Origin: Rhodothermus profundi
GTDB taxonomy: Bacteria; Bacteroidota; Rhodothermia; Rhodothermales; Rhodothermaceae
DNA length: 64,000 nt
Assembly: GCF_900142415.1 (NCBI RefSeq)
Contig: NZ_FRAU01000006.1
Location: 62,001-126,000, forward strand
Direction: 5' to 3'
Shown here: one piece after another, positions 58,201-64,000 of the stretch
How positions within the stretch are numbered: position 1 is the stretch's first letter
Layout of the letters: each line of letters starts with the position of its first letter
Program-made: the position numbers and the translations under genes
The notes under the pieces: model-generated
Told to the model about the DNA's origin: nothing
Databases searched by the model: none
The model's input: only the letters and a program-made list of their open reading frames with translations

Positions 58201-58770
58201 ATCGTCCCACACAAAACGGGTCCCCTGCAGCACGCTCTGCCCGTTGCGCCCTCCGCGCCGAAGGTCCAGCTCCAGGATACGATAGCCAGAGGTGCGCCCT
58301 TCTGTCCTGTTAAACCGGAATTCAATCGTATTGCGGCCCGGACGCAACTTGCCCGTACCCCGAATGGAAATCATGCCCCGAAGCGTCCGGTACGGCCCGC
58401 CTATCGGTCCCGTAAGCGGCGGCGTAAACATCTGCGACTCTGGCCAGAACGCCTTGAAGTGCTCGTTATCGATCGGTATCCATCGCCCTCCATTAATGCG
58501 AAACGCTGCTTTTTTGTCGTATCCACCGGTATCTTCCAGCGCCGGCGTGTACAGGTAGCCCAGCAGATGGCCCTTCAGGTACATGGAGTCGACGCCGGTG
58601 GTGTCCGACACGTAGACCTCGACAGCCACCGTGTAGCCGTCTGGCCCAATCACCTCAATGGGAAGCACCACCACCACTTCCTCGTTGGCCTTTAAGAAAT
58701 GCGTTAGTCCAAAGGTGAGGAGCAATCCTCCAAACAGGAATCCCCAGGCGTACCGCATCGTCCCCGGCAT
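55291..58770 (-). CDS. Type IX-secreted monohaem cytochrome-domain protein B with GWNL repeats
   Basis: 1159 residues. A signal segment (GFLFGGLLLTFGLTHFLKA) leads into the same beta domain and cytochrome c domain as protein A (haem motif C231-S-D-C234-H235, then KKIAAYIRSVD). The large central region ends near NWERFF. At about residues 795-960 it has two tandem copies of a domain marked by AGWNLV or AGWNLI and LVLVKD, absent from protein A. A further beta segment near 1000 resembles one in the cargo protein at 38960, and a T9SS type A domain closes it (PYPHPVTNRSVLVYQL, FDVLGRRVATLV). Function is unknown. Confidence 0.8.
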   Translation of the reverse strand: MPGTMRYAWGFLFGGLLLTFGLTHFLKANEEVVVVLPIEVIGPDGYTVAVEVYVSDTTGVDSMYLKGHLLGYLYTPALEDTGGYDKKAAFRINGGRWIPIDNEHFKAFWPESQMFTPPLTGPIGGPYRTLRGMISIRGTGKLRPGRNTIEFRFNRTEGRTSGYRILELDLRRGGRNGQSVLQGTRFVWDDPAQWGPPEGYDTPEAIEEGRRLWQTRGILKGLAGERLVAACSDCHATDGRDLKYFNFSNQVIIQKAKLRGLTEEEGKKIAAYIRSVDLELPPGETVATCGGRPWNPPYQPGPGLSKRPVECWAAGAGIEWALARDRDVLAYLAPDAATEAALKSLQGVPPSPEHFTARADLSVENLVRHFNLKRSLPLTDIPVAYQMPDIFEWWPSVYPGDYFGAEVFHNSETYRSWEQAYEALKQPGQVAALLEEARRYANSWMSRGITTFFRFEVNTKAMPADLPTPPSWSDKSGEGELARLSLRQWILIKLWELVHKYKLEDKIVEIYGENARANEIDLSGWDRNWPVRGMWVYDMATHKQGSPYPDIGPYATKAQDQYFSAAWYQLSIILNNGTRTSGGTTNVDWNYVFAHINDMQRWYNIPLGAEYLKSLVAMMQTRTSWYVERKAPDWMVPGFGKQNRPGFKNLKEHMPLTWFYLGHKRRAQEFTAEEMRNITEALLRIWIEEAERYDERHAEWIRNWRDNKKHKILLPPDTTYDVRRESCSRPVPLDPNWYKDEAMLQFLYQAQCYGVDPVVLDRVARYMERISPGGNWERFFLEATDTQVQTLSLQAGWNLVSLYVQPERAQMKALLASIRDRLVLVKDEAGRVYSPELGVDQIKRWDWRRAYMVFVTEPTTWTVEGRPIPASATVTLKAGWNLIPYWSTVSMPVADALASLGSALVLVKDLEGRLFFPDYEVYTLQTLTPGQGYKVYVTKEVTLRYPAPPSGKRTAVVTDPEGSRATLSSVLILQGLPEEGQLQVRTEQGDIVGEGTVRQGRAAVVVWGDEPLTEAREGARIGETLELWWIGSTDTYRLPVKRVVDALQQQELPTTLQFAPDQVWVVEAEAIPRRFSLSPPYPHPVTNRSVLVYQLPEAARVRLEVFDVLGRRVATLVDAYQEAGTHRVVLDAHSLAGGTYFYRLQAGPHQATGQMIVIR
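58184..58268. repeat. 85-bp segment identical to 54554-54638
   Basis: Second copy of the identical tract within the paralogous type IX cargo genes. Confidence 0.85.
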
Positions 58771-58891
58771 GTTTGGGCTTCTGGATGACTGAAGGCGTTC
58801 CGGTCCCGAACAGGCACCGGCCGGTGATGCCGGGGGCGAACGATATGCCGATTAGCTCGGCTGCTTTAGAACGGGGAAATCAGGCCGATTT

Positions 58892-58920
58892 ACTCTAACT
58901 TGACGAATACAAATTGTAAA
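58892..58920 (-). promoter_or_regulatory. Candidate promoter of cytochrome-domain gene B
   Basis: On the - strand TTTACA (58915-58920), 17 bases and TAGAGT (58892-58897) lie about 115 bases before ATG 58770. The match is 5 of 6 and 4 of 6 to the sigma-70 consensus in an AT-rich stretch. It has not been tested by alignment. Confidence 0.4.
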
Positions 58921-58944
58921 CCCGCATTTCAAACTGACCCTTCT

Positions 58945-60108
58945 TCACGAGAAGGCTCTTTCAAGGGCCTGCCGTACCCCCTGACGCATAGCCTCTATGG
59001 AAAACCGCGTACGGGCGTCTTTATAGGCAGCTTCGGCCAGTTGACGGGCCTGTTCCGGGTGGCGCAGCAGGCGCTGAATGGCCACGGCAAGCGCCTGCGC
59101 ATCGCCGGGCGGCACCAGCAGGCCCGTTTCCCCATCGCGCAGAATCTCTACGGCCCCTCCGCCTCGCGTGGCGATGACGGGACGACGGGCCAGCATGCCC
59201 TCGACGATCACCCGGCCGAATGGTTCGGGTGCAACCGACGTATGCACCACCACATCGACAAGTTGCATCAAAGCTGGCACATCGTCTCGAAATCCCAGAA
59301 AATACACACGACCGCGCAGGTCGGCCCGAGCGGCTCGCTGGCGGAGCTGTTGCGCGTACTGCTGTTCATCCTGAAACAGCGCTTCTCCTACCAGCAGGGC
59401 CTGTACGTCTGGCAACTGCGCCAGCGCCTCCAGCAGCACATGTTGTCCTTTCCAGGGAGCCAGGCGACTGAAAAGTCCCACCACCGGTCCGTCCCGAAGC
59501 CCGAGCGCGCGTCGCATCGCCTGCAGTTGGCCGGGTTCCACGGCCGCAAAACGTTGCACATCAATGCCATTGTGCACCACCACCGCAGGTGTTTTTCCCC
59601 CGGCTTCTTGAAAGGCCCGGCGCGAAGCGTCGGAGTTGGCAATGACCAGACGCGCAAAACGGTTGGCCAGCGTTACAGCCAGCCGAATGTTTAATCGACT
59701 AAAATGTGCGGTAGTCAGCACGTCGTGCAGGTTCCATACAAGGGGACGCCCGGCCAATCGGGCAGCCAGACTGCCCACAACGAGCGCTTTCTGCGAGTTG
59801 GCGTAAATCAGATCGAACGCTCGGGCCTTTCGGGCCACGCGTCCCGCTACCCAGAACAGCCCTGGTATGGCACGCAACGCGCTGCCCGGACCTGCTTCTC
59901 GGGCAACCTGGCGCACCGCGCGCGGGGCCGCCATGACCGCTACAGGAATCCCTGCTGCCTGCAGCTTCTGGTAGAAAGGCCCTTCTTCCAGTAACACCAC
60001 TTCACCCGGAGGTGCAAAGGCAGGCGCCAGATCCAGCAGATACAGTTCAGCCCCTCCCAGGGCGGCACTGTGATCCAGAAAAAGAATGCGCAGGCCTGCC
60101 TGTGTCAT
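58945..60108 (-). CDS. Glycosyltransferase family 4 (GT4)
   Basis: 387 residues with the N-terminal LRILFLDHSAALGGAELYLLDLA and the C-terminal GT-B motifs VVGLFSRLAPWKGQHVLLEALAQL, YFLGFRDDVPALMQLVDVVVH and the E-x7-E signature PEPFGRVIVEGMLARRPVIAT. It transfers a sugar from an activated nucleotide donor in the cytoplasm. The acceptor is unknown; capsule, exopolysaccharide or O-antigen assembly are typical. It lies downstream of the lipoprotein and pyrR genes on the same strand, with about 100 bases between it and the lipoprotein gene. Confidence 0.92.
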   Translation of the reverse strand: MTQAGLRILFLDHSAALGGAELYLLDLAPAFAPPGEVVLLEEGPFYQKLQAAGIPVAVMAAPRAVRQVAREAGPGSALRAIPGLFWVAGRVARKARAFDLIYANSQKALVVGSLAARLAGRPLVWNLHDVLTTAHFSRLNIRLAVTLANRFARLVIANSDASRRAFQEAGGKTPAVVVHNGIDVQRFAAVEPGQLQAMRRALGLRDGPVVGLFSRLAPWKGQHVLLEALAQLPDVQALLVGEALFQDEQQYAQQLRQRAARADLRGRVYFLGFRDDVPALMQLVDVVVHTSVAPEPFGRVIVEGMLARRPVIATRGGGAVEILRDGETGLLVPPGDAQALAVAIQRLLRHPEQARQLAEAAYKDARTRFSIEAMRQGVRQALERAFS

Positions 60109-60209
60109 GGTCTATGCGAAATGCCCCTTAATCTGCCGTCTCCTCAAACAGAGTCTCACGCGCAAGCGGCGTTTACGGTCGTTTTGGGTGGTCCGGTCCG
60201 ATATCTGAC

Positions 60210-60572
60210 TCAGAGCACCAGCACGCTGCGCACGCGGGCTCCCTGCACATCTTGATCCGTGTCAAGCGGTTGGCGAAACCGTTTGCGACCCTGGGGGGGA
60301 ATGTCTTGCACAGGCACCTGCATGGTACCAATCAACCGATTATGTCGATCATAAAGTCCAATTTCAAGCTGCAAGTTGGCAATCGGCTGATCGGTCAGGT
60401 TTCGCACAATCCCACTCACGACCCGCGTGCCTCCAGGCAGCTCCTGATACCGAAAGTTTTCAATCTGTACCGGGCTCGCTGCCGGCTCTTCCTGTCCGCA
60501 ACCGACCATTATGAGTCCCAGCAGCATGCCCAGTATTCCAATCCCTTGCATCCAGCGTTGCCTGCGTCCCAT
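60210..60572 (-). CDS. Small lipoprotein with FxLYD-like domain
   Basis: 121 residues from ATG 60572 (ATG 60608 or 60551 are possible; none has a good ribosome site). The signal GILGMLLGLIMVGC has a lipidation Cys followed by a Glu/Pro/Ala-rich linker. The domain reads VVSGIVRNLTDQPIANLQLEIGLYDRHNRLIGT and VQDIPPQGRKRFR, the pattern of the FxLYD and related beta-sandwich domains. Such proteins sit on the outer or inner membrane leaflet; function is not known. It lies between pyrR and the GT4 gene. Confidence 0.7.
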   Translation of the reverse strand: MGRRQRWMQGIGILGMLLGLIMVGCGQEEPAASPVQIENFRYQELPGGTRVVSGIVRNLTDQPIANLQLEIGLYDRHNRLIGTMQVPVQDIPPQGRKRFRQPLDTDQDVQGARVRSVLVL

Positions 60573-60692
60573 TCTGAAAATACGGGTGATGTAATCAAAA
60601 AAGTACATGGTCTTACCGTGCAGCAGTCCATTTATGAGGGGCTTAAAGATCCGGACCATCCCCCTTTGTTTCTTTGAGATTCCGGCCAAAAA

Positions 60693-61271
60693 TTACGGAG
60701 TCGGCGTGCGGGCCGTCTCTACCAGCCAGACGCCTTCGCGGTCGTCCACTTCGCGCAAGCGCACGCGCACTTCTTCGCCCGGAAGCGTGGGCACCTGGCG
60801 TCCAACAATATCAGGGCAGATAGGCAGCTCGCGCAGGCCTCGATCAATCATCACCAGCAGATAAACAGCAGCCGGACGCCCCAGGTCCATGAGCGCATCC
60901 AGGGCAGCCCGGGCTGTACGTCCTGTATAGATGACGTCGTCAATAAGCACCAGGTGACGGCCGGTCACGTCGAAGGGAATATGAGTGGGGCGTACCACCG
61001 GCTGATGCGCACGCAGTCGCACGTCGTCTCGGTAGAGGGTTACATCAAGGATGCCAACCGGCACCTCCAATCCGGCCGCCGCCCGAATTTTTGCCTGCAG
61101 GCGACGGGCCAGATATACGCCCCGGGTTTGCATGCCCACCAGGGCCAGTCGCTCTTCCCCACGGGCATCAAGCGCGGCTCGTTCGATGATCTGCCGAGCC
61201 ATGCGCTCCAGCGTGCGGTCCAGATCGGCCGCGTCCATAAGCTGCGCTTTAATACGATCTTGAGCTTCCAT
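60693..61271 (-). CDS. pyrR: PyrR-type bifunctional pyr regulator / uracil phosphoribosyltransferase
   Basis: 192 residues. The phosphoribosyltransferase core is clear: LVGMQTRGVYLARRL, LDVTLYRDD, and the PRPP loop LVLIDDVIYTGRTARAALDAL, then VYLLVMIDRGLRELPI. The pattern ILDVTLYRDD with the following region fits PyrR rather than hypoxanthine enzymes. In Bacillus, PyrR binds pyr mRNA leaders with UMP or UTP; no pyr operon lies nearby here. It is encoded before the lipoprotein gene. A run of palindromic repeats precedes its start. Confidence 0.88.
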   Translation of the reverse strand: MEAQDRIKAQLMDAADLDRTLERMARQIIERAALDARGEERLALVGMQTRGVYLARRLQAKIRAAAGLEVPVGILDVTLYRDDVRLRAHQPVVRPTHIPFDVTGRHLVLIDDVIYTGRTARAALDALMDLGRPAAVYLLVMIDRGLRELPICPDIVGRQVPTLPGEEVRVRLREVDDREGVWLVETARTPTP

Positions 61272-61381
61272 AGGCGCTGTTCGTTCCAGGTGAAGACTTT
61301 GTCGGCCAGACGCACGGGCCGGCCCAAAGGATCCCGTCCCTGACGATCCGCATCCCGGGCGACCCTATCGGTTCGTATTGA

Positions 61382-61408
61382 GGGCGGACACATCAGTCCG
61401 CCCCTACC
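61382..61408. repeat. Palindromic repeat element, copy 1
   Basis: GGGCGGAC-6-GTCCGCCC followed by CTACC. The copy at 61510 has compensating changes in both arms. The stretch belongs to the widespread class of GTAGGGGC-type inverted repeats of GC-rich thermophiles. Confidence 0.75.
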
Positions 61409-61486
61409 AACAACACAACGCCCGGCATCAGCACACACCCCGGGTGCGCCCAACCCGTCCCTCCAAACACCACGGCCACATTACGG

Positions 61487-61504
61487 GCGGACTCATCGGT
61501 CCGC
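61487..61504. repeat. Palindromic repeat element, partial copy 2
   Basis: GCGGAC-6-GTCCGC without the flanking CTACC, immediately before copy 3. Its loop TCATCG is close to those of the others. Confidence 0.6.
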
Positions 61505-61509
61505 ATCCC

Positions 61510-61536
61510 GGGCAGACACGTCGGTCTGCCCCTACC
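61510..61536. repeat. Palindromic repeat element, copy 3
   Basis: GGGCAGAC-6-GTCTGCCC followed by CTACC. Relative to copy 1 one base changes in each arm (G to A and C to T), so pairing is preserved. A degenerate relative with CATCCCGGGC starts near 61345. Confidence 0.75.
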
Positions 61537-61607
61537 GGAGGAACCCCAGCGCCTGCTAGGACTCTAACCGCATCACCTGATACCCTCCATCAACCTTCAG
61601 GCTTCCG

Positions 61608-62540
61608 ATGGCCCGTCCTGCGATATTGCAGTTTCTCGATCCGGCTGTGCTCTCACGCCTGAAAAACATGGAGCTGCGGGCACGCCTGATCGTTGAGGGA
61701 TTCATCACCGGATTGCACCGCAGCCCGTATCATGGCTTTTCAGTAGAATTTGCCGAGCACCGCCCCTACAACCCGGGTGACGAACTGCGACACATTGACT
61801 GGAAAGTTTACGGCAAAACAGACCGCTTCTACGTAAAGCAGTACGAAGAGGAAACGAACCTGCGCCATTATATCGTGCTCGACACGTCGCCCTCCATGCG
61901 CTATCGTTACCGAGCGCCTCTGAGTAAACTTGAGTACAGCGCCTATCTGGCTGCCGCCCTGCATTTCCTCATGCTACGTCAGCAGGATGCCACAGGACTA
62001 ATTGCTTTCGACGAACGCGTACATACGTTGCTCCCTCCCAAAAGCAAACCAGGGTACCTGCATACGCTGCTGGCTCATCTGGAACAGCTGGTGCACCAGA
62101 AGCCTGCCGAAATGCGACGCACGGCGGTGGCCTCCGTGCTGCATGAAGTGGCCGAACGCATCCACCGCCGATCGCTGGTGGTGCTGATTACAGACCTGTT
62201 CGACAACCGGTCCGCTCACGACGAACTGCTGCGCGCCCTGCGCCATCTCCGGCATCGTGGACACGAAGTGCTGGTTTTCCACGTGTTAGAAGGGGATGCT
62301 GAGCGACGCTTTGCCCTGCCCGACCGTCCATTACGCCTTTTCGATGTGGAAACAGGCGAAGAGCTGACGCTGCATCCCGCGCAATTCCGTGAAGCCTATG
62401 TACGGGCGCTGCAGACGTTTACCGAACAATTTCGCCGGCGCTGCCTGGAACACCGCATCGATTTTATCGAGCTGGATACCGGTCAGCCCTACGACGTCGC
62501 CTTGCTGGCTTATCTGAACAAACGCCAGCGACTGGGCTAA
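61608..62540 (+). CDS. DUF58 domain protein
   Basis: 310 residues. The DUF58 hallmarks FAEHRPYNPGDELRHIDWKVYGKTDRFYVKQYEEE and YIVLDTSPSMRYR are present, followed by a von Willebrand A-like fold with a MIDAS-type D-x-S-x-S site in DTSPS. Members lie near MoxR ATPases and VWA proteins that may chaperone or insert cofactors. No MoxR gene is within the window. The gene follows the palindromic repeat cluster and precedes the M28 peptidase gene by 81 bases. Confidence 0.92.
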   Translation: MARPAILQFLDPAVLSRLKNMELRARLIVEGFITGLHRSPYHGFSVEFAEHRPYNPGDELRHIDWKVYGKTDRFYVKQYEEETNLRHYIVLDTSPSMRYRYRAPLSKLEYSAYLAAALHFLMLRQQDATGLIAFDERVHTLLPPKSKPGYLHTLLAHLEQLVHQKPAEMRRTAVASVLHEVAERIHRRSLVVLITDLFDNRSAHDELLRALRHLRHRGHEVLVFHVLEGDAERRFALPDRPLRLFDVETGEELTLHPAQFREAYVRALQTFTEQFRRRCLEHRIDFIELDTGQPYDVALLAYLNKRQRLG

Positions 62541-62621
62541 GTGCAGTGCATCGGTATCAGGGTAATGCTATCTTTAGGAGTACGCTCCACGCGCTCACGT
62601 AAACGTTCACAGCCAGTCATC

Positions 62622-64000
62622 ATGCGACGACCGTTACTCGTAATCTACTGGATGCTGTGGGCCAGTTGGCCCTTCCTGCTTCAGGCGCAGAGTCCGCGCC
62701 CTGTTTCGACACCTACCGTGTTCGACAATCCGGTCCTGGTGCAACGGTACCAGGCCACAATTACGCCCCAGGACCTGGCGGCCCACCTGTTTATGGTGGC
62801 GTCCGATTACTTTGAAGGCCGCGAAACTACAACACGGGGCCAGAAATTGGCTGCCTACTATCTGGCAAGCCAGTACCGCAAACTGGGACTTAAGCCTGCC
62901 GGCACCCAGCAGGCAACGCACCCTTATGCCCCGGAAGCCTATTTTCAGCCTTTTACGGTCTACGGTCAGCGCCTGCAGGAAGCCCACTTTGTTGCGCTGC
63001 AAGGCACCGATACCCTCGTCACGTTAACCTTTGGCCCAGAACAGGTCAGTTCTGAGGGTTATCTGTGGTTCGGAACCCACCCTGAAAGCACCGGCGATCT
63101 GGTCTTTGGCGGCTATGGCATTGCCGATGCAGAGCTAGGCTACGACGACTACGCCGCCCTGGCAGCCGACAGCATTGAACTAACCGGCCGCTGGCTCATG
63201 ATTCTCGCCGATGAACCCATGGCGAATGATTCGACCAGCTTGATTACAGCAGATGGCCGTCTCTCCCGCTGGACAACCCAGCCGTTTCTCAAGTTGCGAC
63301 AGGCGCTGCAGGCAGGCGTAGCCGGGATCATTCTCGTCGGAGACCGTTCCCTGCGGGAAACCGTTTCGCTGGCTGAGCGCGCCCGGCGAGCTGCGCTTCG
63401 GACGCGCCATCGCGTAGGTCGCCTCTCGCTCACACCACCGCAACGCAGTGGATTCCAGTTCCCTCCGATCTGGGTAGTCAGCAGCCGCATAGCCGACGCG
63501 TTGCTTGCCCCGAGCGGACACACCATTGCGGCATTGCAACAACAGATTGACACTCATCGCCAGCCTGTCGTCTTTGCCGTACCCGAGGTTACCATTCAGG
63601 CCCGGCTCCTGCAAGAAACCTTTCAGGCCCAAACGGAAAACGTGCTGGCGCTCATCGAAGGCGCCGACTCGCTGCTAAAAAACGAGGTGGTAATCCTTTC
63701 AGCACACTACGACCACGTAGGCACCGATCCAACGGCCGAAGGGGACGGCATCTACAACGGAGCGGACGACGATGGATCGGGCACCGTTGCCCTGCTGGAA
63801 ATCGCCGAAGCCTTCATGCAGGCCGTGCGCGACGGGTACCCACCCCGTCGCTCGATTCTGTTTCTGCATGTCTCCGGTGAAGAAAAAGGCCTGTTAGGAT
63901 CTGCGTATTACACCGATCAGGAACCAGTTTTTCCGCTTGAAAAGACCGTCACCAACCTGAACATCGATATGATCGGTCGCCACGATCCCACCCGCAACGG
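62622..64000 (+). CDS. Secreted M28-family peptidase, 5' part
   Basis: Open from ATG 62622 to the window edge, 459 codons without a stop. A signal peptide (LVIYWMLWASWPFLLQAQ) starts it. An insert with a PA-like domain (about 150-290) precedes the zinc peptidase core: His362 and Asp364 in SAHYDHVG, GADDDGSGT, the catalytic SGEEKGLLGS and NIDMIGR. These are all the M28 metal ligands up to that point. The family removes amino acids from peptide N-termini or processes other substrates. Its C-terminus lies outside the window. Confidence 0.9.
   Translation, partial: MRRPLLVIYWMLWASWPFLLQAQSPRPVSTPTVFDNPVLVQRYQATITPQDLAAHLFMVASDYFEGRETTTRGQKLAAYYLASQYRKLGLKPAGTQQATHPYAPEAYFQPFTVYGQRLQEAHFVALQGTDTLVTLTFGPEQVSSEGYLWFGTHPESTGDLVFGGYGIADAELGYDDYAALAADSIELTGRWLMILADEPMANDSTSLITADGRLSRWTTQPFLKLRQALQAGVAGIILVGDRSLRETVSLAERARRAALRTRHRVGRLSLTPPQRSGFQFPPIWVVSSRIADALLAPSGHTIAALQQQIDTHRQPVVFAVPEVTIQARLLQETFQAQTENVLALIEGADSLLKNEVVILSAHYDHVGTDPTAEGDGIYNGADDDGSGTVALLEIAEAFMQAVRDGYPPRRSILFLHVSGEEKGLLGSAYYTDQEPVFPLEKTVTNLNIDMIGRHDPTRN

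Overview
The window looks like about 64 kb of chromosome from a GC-rich thermophile of the Rhodothermus lineage (Rhodothermota/Bacteroidota). I infer this from Bacteroidota-type proteins (DUF4270 lipoprotein, DivIC, Bacteroidota LptD, type IX secretion C-terminal domains), a periplasmic two-component propeller kinase, high GC and the overall gene style. The genus is an inference; no database search was run. No rRNA, tRNA, CRISPR array or insertion sequence was seen.

Layout. 1-5700: the end of a GH31 glycosidase, a short GT5-like protein, then an envelope set (DUF4270 lipoprotein, outer-membrane barrel, TPR protein) closed by a strong terminator. 5863-11159: enolase, DivIC, ROK sugar kinase and LptD, all on the + strand. 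11160-11805: an unassigned gap. 11806-16873: BON protein, GNAT and sucC (-), LptF/G permease, DUF3467, hybrid histidine kinase. 17033-25762: Lon, three small - strand genes, RsgA and a very large propeller hybrid kinase. 25754-28330: topA (-), with a hairpin-rich leader. 28500-37246: a complete fatty-acid beta-oxidation operon on the - strand in the order tetR, acyl-CoA ligase, FadN-type bifunctional enzyme, thiolase, FadE-type dehydrogenase, with a candidate promoter and operator. 37842-39736: a DUF4097 repeat protein and a type IX cargo protein.

39724-52307 is the most interesting region: a RiPP (ribosomally made, modified peptide) locus, read on the - strand. It has a PqqD-like leader-binding protein, an ABC exporter, a lasso-cyclase-like asparagine synthetase, an HprK-like kinase, a PF14907-type nucleotidyltransferase and tightly spaced GMC oxidoreductase, SAF-domain oxidoreductase, exo/endonuclease-phosphatase and GT2 genes. 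Three precursor-like peptides carry the exact lasso leader spacing with Trp in place of Tyr (W-x2-P-x-L-x3-G-x5-T). Two are 52-residue paralogues that had to be read directly from the DNA. Their predicted cores lack an acidic residue at lasso ring positions 7-9, and no leader peptidase (B2 or C39) is visible, so the product may not be a classical lasso peptide.

52468-58770 holds two large paralogous type IX cargo proteins, each with one c-type haem motif. 58945-61271 holds a GT4 glycosyltransferase, a small lipoprotein and pyrR. After a cluster of covarying palindromic repeats come a DUF58 protein and the start of a secreted M28 peptidase that runs off the window.
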